Origin: Mya arenaria
Lineage: Eukaryota; Mollusca; Bivalvia; Myida; Myidae
Direction: 5' to 3'
DNA length: 64,000 bases
Assembly (NCBI RefSeq): GCF_026914265.1
Contig: NC_069135.1
Location: 28,958,738-29,022,737, forward strand
Shown: positions 1-10,260 of the stretch, one piece after another
Layout of the letters: each line of letters begins with the position of its first letter
How positions within the stretch are numbered: the first letter of the stretch is position 1
The notes under the pieces: model-generated
Database searches by the model: none
Told to the model about the DNA's origin: nothing
What the model saw: the letters and a program-made list of their open reading frames with translations, nothing else
Position numbers and translations under genes: made by a program

Positions 1-229
1 GGGACTTTCCCTGAGACTTTAATTTTAAACTATAGATCCGATATGGTGCGATTTGGCGTGTATCTGGCGTATATCTGGAGTCGTTTTAGTCATCATAAAT
101 AGCTTCATAATGCACTTTACTAAAATTCATTTTTTTCTTACGTGTGATGTACTGTAACAGAACTGAAATACAAATATTTGATTCTTATTTGTCAAACAAG
201 CATCAAAATGGAAAATATGTATGTAATGG

Positions 230-838
230 TTAAACAAGCGTGTCCAGTTGGTTTTGTTTACGATGAAATCCAAGTTCCTGCATTTGACTGAAGCAAAAGT
301 GTTTTATGATTTTATTTATGTCTATATCAACATCGCGATGAATATTGAGAACGCCAAGTGAAGATAGCCTCTCGCCGGTCAGTGTAGAATGAAGGTATGC
401 CTTGATACGCCTCATGGATCTGAAGGAGCGTGGATGTGGCAGACATGGTCAGCAGTATTTGCAGTATAATGTGTATGCAGGGATAAGCTGCCTCCGATGT
501 CTTGTTGAGTGTCGCCAGCAGTGTCGAAGGCTTTGCAACATTCACCTGCCATCGTAGAATCCACCTCCTATGGGCAGGTCTGGTTCATAGGCCTCGTAGA
601 TCCTGTCCACATTGGCTGACTGGAGACCTTCAAATTTGGTCAGAATAAACCATTGAGCCTGGAAGCGCTCTTCATTCTTCAGGATACGGGTATTCATTTC
701 TTGAAGCAGGTGGTCAACAAAAACGTAGAAAACGGAAACCTTCCAATACCGACCGGGGCCCTGTACATTATAGTTTGCCCTGTTCCCTCTGTCTGTCTGC
801 TTGTCGCGGCACTGCAAGGTCGAATCTAGGTAAAACAA
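230..838 (-). pseudogene. Decayed hAT transposase, C-terminal half
   Basis: Three minus-strand reading-frame pieces (542-838, 327-545, 230-415) follow each other in the order of a hAT transposase. The first holds the YWKVSVFYVFVDHLLQEMN stretch, which matches the '..YY/WR..F.PFLDHLI.EL..RF' region of animal hAT proteins. The second has YPCIHIILQILLTMSAT and the third RRIKAYLHSTLTGERLSSL followed by LNIHRD, together the C-terminal dimerisation segment. The frame changes between pieces, so this is a dead copy. The N-terminal zinc finger and first catalytic region are not visible. The family call rests on remembered motif patterns; the exact subfamily is not assigned. Confidence 0.8.
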
Positions 839-1303
839 ATATGAAACATTCGTTCAATATCGTTAATTGCCGAATCGATTAAACCGTTCGGTAAAAGACT
901 GCAAAATACCTAATAGAAGTTAAACCGCGTACATCTGAATACGGATCTCATTAAATTTATATCGAAATATCAAACCAGCTAGCACATTTTTTAAAAATAA
1001 TCAGTTAAACCGTTGCTTTAAATATGAAGGAGAACAGACTTTTATCAATATATTTATCACATATCTTTTAGTATTTCCAAAAAATACAACAACCACAAAC
1101 ATCCAGTGTATGATTTATATTTTATTGATATATTCAATCATGTACAGTAGAACACATTAAATGCATATCTGAAATCCTTTTCGACAAGTCCGATTTCATA
1201 TCTGGTGGAAGAAATCAACCTTTGTCCATACACCTATTGGCCGACAAGTTGTTGGAAGTAGTCTTTCATACCATGTTAGTTGATCAGCAGTTATTTTACC
1301 AAT
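839..1303. other. No gene seen
   Basis: A+T-rich sequence between two transposon relics. I see no coding segment, repeat or RNA gene here; it may be unrecognised non-coding parts of either element. Confidence 0.5.
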
Positions 1304-2078
1304 TTAATCTTGAATAAAAATCCCATGAAATTTGTGAAAAAGCAACACACAAACCATATTTGATTTACTGAACAAGCTTAAGTTTATTCTATTTGTTAGG
1401 ATCTTGAAATTCTTCACTCCTACAATTGCACGTTCAACATGAACTCTATGCCTTGCGATTGTTTCTGTCATGTTTATCACAGATGCACTCATTTGTGATC
1501 CACTGTGGGCAATGGTGGAATGTTCAATTTCAACCCTAATTCCTCCAATTCTTCATTGATTTTGAATCCCTTGTCCACCATGACACCTCTTTGTGAATTT
1601 TCCCACAATCCATGAACATCTTCAATTGCTGTAGAAAGCTACTTTGGTTGTTGATTTCTTTGTTTGACATGGATCCAGCAAATGGCATGGATGCAAAGAT
1701 AATAGAACCTCTGGGATCAATTCCAACGAGCCCTTTCAGAGTATTGCATGACTTATAGTCTGAGTAGCACTGACTGTCTTGTCAGTGAACTTGGCTTTTG
1801 AATTTTAATTTCGGTTCCATCAATAATGACTAGTGTAGTTGGAAATTCATCACGATACTTTGGTGGCATGTGAGAAATTGTTATAATGTCATGGTGAGGC
1901 CATATTGGTACTGATCCACACCGAAAAAACTTGGATTTTGGATCCAATTGTTGAAAATATCACTCGCATCTTGCTGAGAAATACTAAAGAGCTGTCCAAG
2001 ATGCTGAAAATCAAAATTTTGTCTGAGCTTCATAATTGCACCATTAGCAACTGGTCTTATATTGAAAATTTTCAACAC
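1304..2078 (-). pseudogene. Decayed DDE_Tnp_4 (ISL2EU-type) transposase
   Basis: Minus-strand fragments in order: 1881-2078 with a helix-turn-helix-like FDFQHLGQLFSISQQDASD and FNNWIQ; 1753-1947 with MPPKYRDEFPTTLVIIDGTE (the first catalytic Asp region, usually IIDCTEI) and KIQKPSSL; 1304-1492 with RHRVHVERAIVGVKNFKIL, which carries the last catalytic Glu region (usually R..VER.IGR.K.FKIL). These are hallmarks of the DDE_Tnp_4 transposases of ISL2EU/Harbinger-like elements. Frameshifts and stops separate the pieces, so the copy is dead. A THAP domain, common at the N-terminus of such proteins, is not seen. It lies head-to-head with a YqaJ nuclease relic that starts about 350 bp away. Confidence 0.8.
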
Positions 2079-2408
2079 AGCCGAGTTTTTTTTTTTTTAA
2101 ATAAGGGCTTTTCAACAGGCACTTCAAAATGAAAAAAAAAAGATTCAAATTGTTCTTTTTTAAAACCAGTGTAGTATTGAAATTCATCTTTTTTTTTGTC
2201 TCAGACATTCAGCATTTTAATACTGTGTTGCTGCTTGAGCTTTCCTTTTGACGTGGTTGTTGGTTTTGAAGAATGTTTTCATTTTCAAGTATAAGATTGG
2301 CAGTTTTATTCTCTGCTTTTAGAACCAGCATATCTAGAGGCTTTCATCTGAAAGTAAAAGAAAATGATTGTTAACAAACGATTTTAATGAAGTCTATTTT
2401 TAGAGGCC

Positions 2409-3131
2409 AATCTCATAGAATCACTTTATGAGCCAATGAAAGAAGTTGGATGCGGGGAAACAGCAATGCCTGTTGATTTCCAGCTCAGCGTAGAAAGCGA
2501 CAAGAAGCTGGCTTTAAACTGTAATTACTGGAAGGACCTGTCCATCCAGATTGACAAAACAGGGATAATAAGCAAAGGACAAGATCACAAGTGGACTCCA
2601 GCAAATGGTTCGATGAAAGACGCCCTAGATTGACAGCGTCAAAGTTTGGCCCGATAATGACCCGAAAAATAATTGTGAATGAAGCGTTCCTTAGAAATAC
2701 TTCTTTTCAAGGACAGTTCCTATCGAAACCGACCACTCATGGTCTACAAAATGAAAAGATGCTAAGGTTATGTATGTAAAACAAACACGGAACCATCTTC
2801 ATGGTGTTGGTCTAGTAATTAACCCAAAATATCCCTTATTGGATGTATTGCCTGATGCTGTTGTTTGTGATAAGGGTTTGGTAAAGCTGCTAGAAAAAAA
2901 GCCCCTACTTAGCTAGGAAATATACTCTTCAAGAATCTGTTAATCAGAACATCAAGGAATTTTGCCCTAAATGGCATGGAGATAATATTGTCTTAGATGA
3001 AACGCATAACCATTTCTTTCAAGTGCAAGGACAACTATTAGTAACTGGATTACATTTCTGTGATTTTGTGTTTTACTTTGTGGATGGTAATTTTGTACAG
3101 GGAATACAGACATACATTAATATAATGGTAC
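2409..3131 (+). pseudogene. YqaJ-like viral recombinase/exonuclease relic
   Basis: Plus-strand pieces encode an alkaline-exonuclease-like nuclease. After an N-terminal stretch (2436-2633) a frameshift leads into RPRLTASKFGPIM (2615-2660), the classical YqaJ R.R.TAS.FG motif. Further frames give NPKYPLLDVLPDAVVCD near 2820 (usually NPKYP.LG.SPDG..., with the metal-binding Asp), then a LLE.K.P motif, then HNHFFQVQGQLLVTGLHFCD near 3010, matching the family's '.YY.QVQGQL..TG...CDF' motif. At least two frameshifts and a stop break it. In animals such proteins are common cargo of ISL2EU-type transposons, fitting the transposase relic just upstream in divergent orientation. Whether the two belong to one element is inference. 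Confidence 0.75.
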
Positions 3132-3552
3132 GTTTGCTCAACAGACTATTTGACTTATACTTTCAGCGCTTTAAACCCTACTATGATAAACGTTAAATTG
3201 ACCAGTATTTTTGTGAACCACAGGAGGCAGAAACAGATCACTTTCATTTTTCTTCTAGCCTATACTGAAAAAAAATATAATCGAAATTGCGATCGTCCTA
3301 GATCGCTGGCCCGTGATTTCCTTTGTCGACAGTTTAAGACACTCACTAAAGTGGTGGCGGCTTCTTAATTTGCTCAAAGTGAATGGTAACTTTAACTTCT
3401 GACTTTGTTTTGCTGGAATAGCCACTCTTGACTTCACTACACAAAAGTATGTAACACATTCATACACGCAAGCTATTTCATATTTTGACATTTGACAGAT
3501 TGGCAGTAAGGAATTATAAGATAGGTACATATATAATTAATAGATTATTATG
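3132..3552. other. No gene seen
   Basis: Non-coding stretch between the nuclease relic and a foldback element. Short open frames on both strands here lack recognisable motifs. Confidence 0.4.
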
Positions 3553-3680
3553 ATAGGTAGCTATTCTGGTGGCCTGTATCACGTCTCATTCGGTGAGTAA
3601 ACATGTATTTGCAGTCTCGACCCATACATGTTTTCACATCGGATGATAGGATACAGGTCTCTAGAATAGCCTAACCTATT
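3553..3680. repeat. 128-bp foldback (MITE-like hairpin)
   Basis: The left arm (3553-3608) and right arm (3624-3680) are near-complementary over most of their length, leaving a loop of about 15 bases around TTGCAGTCTCGACCC. The outer part pairs ATAGGT..AGCTATTCTGG with CTAGAATAGCCTAACCTAT, and the inner part pairs AACATGTAT with ATACATGTT. A small foldback transposon is the simplest reading; a hairpin RNA is the alternative. Confidence 0.7.
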
Positions 3681-4011
3681 GTATGAGGTGTGATCCAGAA
3701 TTACAGGGACTTCATACATATTTTCTATATTTTTCGTCTAAATCATTTAAAAAATCAAGAACATCTAATTCAAAGTGTTCTGCACAGACGAAAAGAATTT
3801 AAGATCGGTAAATTACATGTGTATTGAAAAATTATGGTTTTCAAAATAACGGGAATGCATGGTTGGCACACGGTCTAAATTTCACGGTTACCCACTTTTT
3901 ATGTATCTATCTCAACATGTTTTTCTTCCACGTTTGTTTAGGAAATACGTCACATATTACGCCTCAAACGAGTATACTGTTCAAATTTCTGACATCATTT
4001 CCGTTAGACAT

Positions 4012-5157
4012 TGTAGAAATGCGGGCGGTGATAAAGTTTTGCGTTGGCTTGGGAAAAACACCGACACAGACAATGAAAACGATGACCGAGGCCAAAATAA
4101 AACAACCTGTGTGCCGTTCATTAGTAGTCAACTAGCATCAACGCTATTGGGTAGGGAGAGATTCCTTAGACAACAATTAGGGAAGAGGACGAAAGAAGAC
4201 GAGGGGTAAGACGTTAGTAATGTTGTTGAAAAACGTCATCAAATGAGATTGTCGCTTGATCGTCCGTAAGGTAGCAAGCGCTGTCAGGACGGGGTACGAG
4301 AGTGTACAAAGGATTTTAGCGGACTATTTAGGCATGGGAAAAGTTTGTGCAAGATGGGTACCTCGATTTTTACCTGAGGTTGAGAGATAAAAACCTGTGT
4401 GTGACTCAAAAACATTTCTGCGAAGATATGCACGAGAAGGTGAACAATTCATTAACCGGATCATTACTACTGATGAAACCTGGCTATGGTGTGATCCGGA
4501 GACTAAGCAACAATCCTCTGTTTGGAAGAGAGCCTCTTCATCATCTCGGGGAAAAAGCCAGAGTAAACAAGTCTGGAGCCAAGTACATGTTCATCATGTT
4601 CATGGATAGACGGGGAATGCTTCTTAAAGCCACGTTGTACCAAAGGGTCAAACAGTCAATGCAGAATACTTTACGAAGGTATTATTATTATGATTATTAT
4701 TATTAATTGCAATTTAAACTGAAATGATATGATGCAAAAATGCAATCATTTTTATTATGTTATTTCTTTATCATCCAAAGGTTATTCAAAGAGAACTGGC
4801 ACATGTAATCGCAAAAAAGAGGCCTGGTGTTTACTTGGATCAGTTTTTACTGCACATGGACAATGCCCCAGCACACACTGCTGCATCAACCCGGCTTGAG
4901 CTCAGCCTCTTAGACTTGGAGACCCTCGCGCATCCGCCATACTCGCCAGATCTTGCACCAATGGATTTTGCTGTATTTCCAGTAATCAAGAGACAGCTTA
5001 GAGGACATTGTTTTCATTCACTGCACACACTGCAAGTTAATGTGCATAATACAATATTCACGTTTTCTAAAGAGTTGTATTCAAATGTTTATACCCAGTG
5101 GATTATGCGCCTTGAAAAGTGTGTCAGAGTTGGTGGAAAATACTTCGAAAAGATGTG
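4012..5157 (+). mobile_element. Mariner (DD34D) transposase, degraded
   Basis: The N-terminal helix-turn-helix region is at 4012-4090 (EMRAVIKFCVGLGKTPTQT). The first catalytic Asp is in TTDETWLWCDPETKQQ (about 4470-4510). The second is in HMDNAPAHT and the third in YSPDLAPMDF (about 4855-4970). Thirty-four residues lie between the last two Asp, so this is the mariner clade. The C-terminal part from 4781 to the stop at 5155-5157 is intact, but the N-terminal and middle parts carry frameshifts and stops. A 102-bp GT...AG segment at 4679-4780 interrupts the frame. Removing it rejoins ...TK and VIQREL... as in the family. I could not define terminal inverted repeats with confidence. Confidence 0.85.
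4679..4780 (+). other. Intron-like insertion inside the mariner frame
   Basis: The segment begins GTATTATTATTATGATT and ends TTATCATCCAAAG, directly before GTTATTCAAAGAG. Its ends fit GT...AG splice rules and both sides read ...AAG/GT. Its length is a multiple of three, but the interior has in-frame stops. Mariner genes normally lack introns, so this is either a gained intron or a small A+T-rich insertion that happens to resemble one. Confidence 0.5.
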
Positions 5158-5326
5158 ACGCTTTTTGAGCACAGCGTCAGGCCATACAAAATCATTTCTA
5201 TGTTTAGTGTCCGCGGACGGATAGGTTTTCAGCTGTCTAAGCCCAAAAAAAAACATTTTCAACTCCACTACGTAATCCATGAAAAATGCCCGACAACGCT
5301 AAATAAAGTCAATCAAATCCGAGAAA

Positions 5327-6784
5327 ATAATTTGATCATAGTAGACACTTTACGTTCTCGAGCGCTTTGTTACACTGCACTGGCTCACGGAAATACTTCT
5401 TTCTGATTCGCAAGTGTGGAAGAGCCTGTGATATTTGTGAACCACCAAGACTTGACCTCAGTGTATTCAACAAACTGCATGATATGCCTGGTAAGTTTCA
5501 TAATCATTACAACATTTAACTGTTTTAATTTAAATTTTATAGCAATTTTTGTGGTGAATTGATCAATATTAAACTGTTCTAGCCATTTGAATACCCTACA
5601 AGCAAATAAACGTGTAGTATTTTCATTTGAAATAATGAACCCCTATACAAATCATCAATTTGCAATGTATTTCTTTTTAAAACCTTTGTAACACAAGATA
5701 TCACGCTTTGAAGTTACTAAATTCAAATAGTGGGTTTTTGTCTAAATGTTTGTTTTCTTGTTTTGTTCATTTGCAACAACAATATGTACAGTAGAAACAA
5801 GTTTGATATCTTTGAACTTTTTCAGACCCAGAGCCCAGACTTGATGAGCCAACAACCAGATTTCGCCCATTCCAAGAGTTGTATGGCAATGCAACCACTG
5901 AGAACTATTGTCCATCTATTAGACAAATGCTGCAGTCCCCACTGATGGTGATCAGACGGAGCTCCCAAACATCAAAATGATAGCAGAAACTACACGTGAT
6001 TTTGTCCTGTGTACAGATTGCCAAACGTCAAGGTATTGTTTGCTCTATTTAGGCATTGGATGTTACTAACTGAAATTAATGTACAGGTTACGTTTACTCC
6101 TTTAATCTTAAGTTTTAAAAAAGTTATGTTTGGGGCCCAGGGCTGGTTCTACTCTGACCGGAATGAATCAGCAAATTTCCTGTTGCGTTACGTACAAATA
6201 CAACAATAAAAAATACAATCCTTCAGTGTCTTGTTAGTTTTCACACAATTTCAAACACTTATGTTCATCCAGAGATAAATATAAATACTTTGATATAGAT
6301 GTTTCAGAAATATTTTATAACATAATTGTTTTATTTTTATTGCACACTAATTGATATTCAAACACTTTTCAGCACATTTCAAAGAATTAAATAATGATAT
6401 TTTAATCTGCTAAAAAATAATCCTGTTCAAATTTTTTTAAGGTGTGTATATGCCCCAAAGAAGTTCACAGCTGATCAGCGCGTCTCTCTTGAGCTGCTGA
6501 AGGAGGACGTTATCTACACCTGCGGTGGTACAATGTTTCCCGAAGACCGTGAAATGTTTGATTGTACCCTAGTGCAACCACTTGTTACGTGTTCTGCCCC
6601 AGTTTGTAACCACTACTACTCAATCCGTTCAAGTTTCCGTGCTGTGTCACTGTGTTATAACTGTGGTTCTAGTGATCTCCATGAAATATCAACCGAGCTG
6701 AAAGCCATGTACCAGTCTGTCCACCCGGTTTGTGTATCATGCCATGAAAAGAACATCAAAGAACGCACAGGAGGCATTAAATAG
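5327..6784 (+). pseudogene. Three-exon cysteine-rich gene relic, unknown family
   Basis: Three exons join in phase. Exon A ends at 5490 before GTAAGT and contains KYFFLIRKCGRACDICEPPR. Exon B (5826-6032, acceptor TTTTTCAG) contains PTTRFRPFQELYGNATTENY, then MIAETTRDFVLCTDCQTS. Exon C (6443-6784) contains APKKFTADQRVSLELLKEDV, then CGGTMFPEDREMF, and ends in a Cys-rich tail (CNHYY, CYNCGS, CVSCHEKN) with a TAG stop. Junctions complete codons exactly (G|AC = Asp; AG|G = Arg). I recall similar multicopy uncharacterised proteins in cnidarians and molluscs with paired cysteines at these places, probably zinc-binding, but know no function. Exon B carries a one-base frame change near 5937 in a CCCC run, and the frame is closed upstream of 5327, so it is probably a truncated, dead copy. 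Confidence 0.6.
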
Positions 6785-7261
6785 ATCAGGAAGTGATTTA
6801 ATATGCATTCCAGTATTAAATGGAAAAAGTGTTAGTTTTGTGTGACATCAACACTTTCAAGTTCATTGTTATCATAATAAATGTTGTTAACATTTAAGCC
6901 AGACATCATGTGTACTTCAGCGCACACATTGTCCCTTAATTCTTTGTTCATCTAGTCATATTGTGTTTTTAATCTTAAGAGACATTTAGTAAGGTAGCCG
7001 ACCTATAACTGACGTCACATCATATCTTTTAAATCATCACACTTCGGCGCATACCGAAATTACCCATCAAAGAACGGAAACTGATGAAAACTTAAATTTT
7101 ATTAACAACAATAATAAAAAGTATTTCATTGTTTAAATATAAGAGGATACACACAGTTACAAGATTTATAATTTGAAAATAAAACACATTTGTACTCCTC
7201 CGGTAAGTGCTGAGGTCTTTTTGTGTGAAAAGACGACATATAGGGGTTACTTTTGTCGGCG

Positions 7262-8600
7262 GCGGCGATAAACTATTAGTGGTATCAACTTGAAATTTCA
7301 TATGTAGATAGATCAAATTGAGGGCAAGTGCAGTGCACAACAACTGTTACTCTTGCTTCCATATTTTTAGAGTTATTGCCCTTTGTTATTTTTCATGCTT
7401 AAAGTTTTGTCCTTGGCATATCTTGTAGAATATAAGAGTTATCAACTTGAAACTTCATATGTAGATAGATCTCATGGAGGGCAAGTGCAGTGCACAATAA
7501 CAGTAACTCTTGCTTTCTTAGTTTTAAAGTTATTGCCCTTTGTTAATTTTCATGCTTAAAGTTTTGTCCGGGGCATATCTTGAAGAGTATAAGAGTTATC
7601 AACTTGAAACTTCATAGCTAGATAGATCTCATTGAGGGCAAGTGCAGTTCACAAGAACTGTTACTCTTGCTGCCATATTTTAGAGTTATTGCCCTTTGTT
7701 AATTTTCTTGCTTAGGTTTTGTCCGTGGCATATCTCGTAAACTATAGGAGGTATCAACCTGAAACTTATTCCGTAGGTATATCTGACTGAGGGAAAGTGC
7801 AGTGCACAAAAACCATAACTTTTGCATCTATATGTTTAGCGTTATTGCCCTTTGTTAATTTTCATGCTTAAAGTTTTGTCCGGGGCATATCTTGAAGAAT
7901 ATAAGAGTTATCAACTTGAAACTTCATAGCTAGATAGATCTTATTGAGGGCAAGTGCAGTGCACAAGAACCGTAACTCTTGCTGCCATATATTTAGAGTT
8001 ATTGCCCTTTGTTAATTTTCATGCTTAGGTTTTGTTCGTGGCATATCTCGTAAACTATAGGAGGTATCAACCTGAAACTTATTCTGTAGGTATATCTGAC
8101 TGAGGGAAAGTGCAGTGCACAAAAACCATAACTCTTGCATCTATATGTTTAGAGTTATTGCCCTTTGTTAATTTTCATGCTTAAATTTTGTCCGGGGCAT
8201 ATCTTGAAGAATATAAGAGGTATCAACTTGAAACTTCATAGCTAGATAGATCTCATTGAGGGCAAGTGCAGTGCACAAGAACCGTAACTCTTGCTGCCAT
8301 ATATTTAGAGTTATTGCCCTTTGTTAATTTTCATGCTTAGGTTTTGTTCGTGGCATATCTCGTAAACTATAAGAGGTATCAACCTGAAACTTATTCTGTA
8401 GGTATGTCTGATTGAGGGAAAGTGCAGTGCACAAAAACCGTAACTCTCGCATCTATATGTTTAGAGTTATTGCCCTTTGTTAATTTTCATGCTTAAATTT
8501 TGTCCGGGGCATTTCTCGAAAATTATAAGAGTTATCAACTTGAAACTTTATAGATAGATATATCTTATTGAAGGGGATCGCAGTGCACAATCAAAGCGCT
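7262..8600. repeat. 157-bp tandem array, about nine units, two subtypes
   Basis: Each unit contains ATCAACTTGAAACTTC, GGGCAAGTGCAGTGCAC, AGAGTTATTGCCCTTTG and TTTTGTCCGGGGCATATC. The phrase ATCAAC(T/C)TGAAACTT recurs near 7280, 7440, 7597, 7750, 7908, 8066, 8220, 8377 and 8536, a spacing of 153-159 bp. Two subtypes are visible: one with TTCATAGCTAGATAGATC and one with TTATTCTGTAGGTATATC. The first three units are of the first type, and after that the subtypes alternate. A truncated copy lies at 9893-9955. I associate this unit with bivalve genomes. Confidence 0.9.
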
Positions 8601-9977
8601 GATAGCGCTGTATGAACAGGGTTTTATACGGGGTTTCACCATTATGATTTACGATCATGTGTGTATTAGGTGCTGATTTGACAGTGAATCTAAGGGTCCG
8701 CGTGTAAAACAACCCCAGGTTTATTGAAGCATGATGGTAAATGAAAAATTAATATTTTATTGACAATAAAATTTATGTCGCTGTGTAAGACAAGGCAAAC
8801 AATGATAGAGAACGTAACCAATCCGAGCAGAACTCCATCATATGGTGTTACATATGAGTATATATATATATACTAATCAAACTTTACTCATTAGAAAGAG
8901 TTTGCCTATGTTTGCCTTGTTATTCACAAAACAACTTTAAAACAGAATAAGAGAAATGGTTTCTTAATTAAAATGATGAAAAATTAAATAATTGATTTCA
9001 AACAATTGTAGATATATATACATCATATAAAGTTAGCATAAAATGTTTAATTTCAAAACTTTTTTCCTTCATTGTCTATATGGTCAGCGACTCACTTCTA
9101 TTTCTATATCATCAGGTAACTCGTCAGCACTTTAGCACTTTTGTTATTCCCACGTGGGCTATCACGTGATGTTTTAAGCAGGGAAACTGTGTGATAATTG
9201 GTTTAAATACAAAATCTGCTGATGTCGTAAAAATACATGACAAAACTAAATAAATGCAGCTGAATGAAATAATGATCATTCCAATCCATTGCTAACCCAA
9301 GACAAACACAAAAGACTACACATGCAAATCAATACTAACCATTAGAACATCAGATTCCAAGTAAAACAATCAAGTTTTCTAAAACAAAGTAAAACAAACA
9401 TCTCTGTAGACTTCAAATGTGCAATCAATCAAGCTTGGATTTCCCGCTTCTTCTTTACAAAGGCAAGGGAGAGAAATCTGATTAACTTACTGCATTATCT
9501 CATTACTGGATTATCTCTTTTTGACTGTAAATTCACTTGGCTTCATCATTGTGTCACGTGATTGAATGATGCGCTTTGAGTGGATAGTAATTCTTTGTTT
9601 ACGTTTCGATGTTCATTCATCTTTTGGTGCAGGGATACAACTTTAATGTTATCTTTATTTAAGTTCAACAGATTAAATTATTTAAATAGATATTGCATTA
9701 TGATTGCTTCTTGCTTTGTCAAATCTACCTCGGTTATTGGAAATATAGCTTGTAATTTATATAGTCTGCACTTTCTCAAACTATATGTTTGGTGGTAAAT
9801 CGGCTGGCGACATTTGTTACTATTAATAGGATTTTTTCTGTTGTGAGTGTCGAGTTTGTGGCTACACTGAACAGGGTTGAAAACAACCCTGTTCAAAAAC
9901 TGTATCTCTTGCTTTCATATTAGAGTTATTGCCCTTTGTTAATTTTCATGTTTAACTTTACCTTGTACACTTTTTTA

Positions 9978-10015
9978 GCTCACCAGAGCACAAAGTGCTC
10001 AAGGTGAGCTATTGT
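9978..10015. repeat. Short palindrome of a dispersed molluscan repeat
   Basis: AGCTCACCAGAGCAC and GTGCTCAAGGTGAGCT form an inverted pair followed by ATTGTGATCGG. I have seen this as a frequent repeat terminus in mollusc sequences. It sits after a truncated unit of the 157-bp repeat. Confidence 0.55.
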
Positions 10016-10260
10016 GATCGGTTTTTGCTTATATAACCAATTGCTTGCCCCTGGCTTAACGTTGTTACCTTCAGTTTAAATGCCACCTTCACTTGAAAGT
10101 TAAATGGCAACATCTTTGTCTATAAATGAATAAAATGCCAATCTAAGAGCTATAATGTCGACAGTAAATAATTCGTCAGGCGACACATCCGATTCGCGGA
10201 GTTCTAGTTTATTTTTACCGAGATGACGCGACGTCAGTTATGGGTTGGCTAACTTAATGT

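Larger units (their letters stand above)
6984..10259. repeat. Block bounded by inverted terminal sequences
   Basis: 6984-7025 and 10205-10259 are inverted copies: the sequence CCTATAACTGACGTC at the left reappears as GACGTCAGTTATGGG at the right, with ACATT(T)AG..GTTAGCC outer flanks also matching. The 3.3-kb interior holds the 157-bp tandem array and otherwise non-coding sequence. This may be a large non-autonomous terminal-inverted-repeat element, or two independent copies of one short repeat in opposite orientation. Confidence 0.45.
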
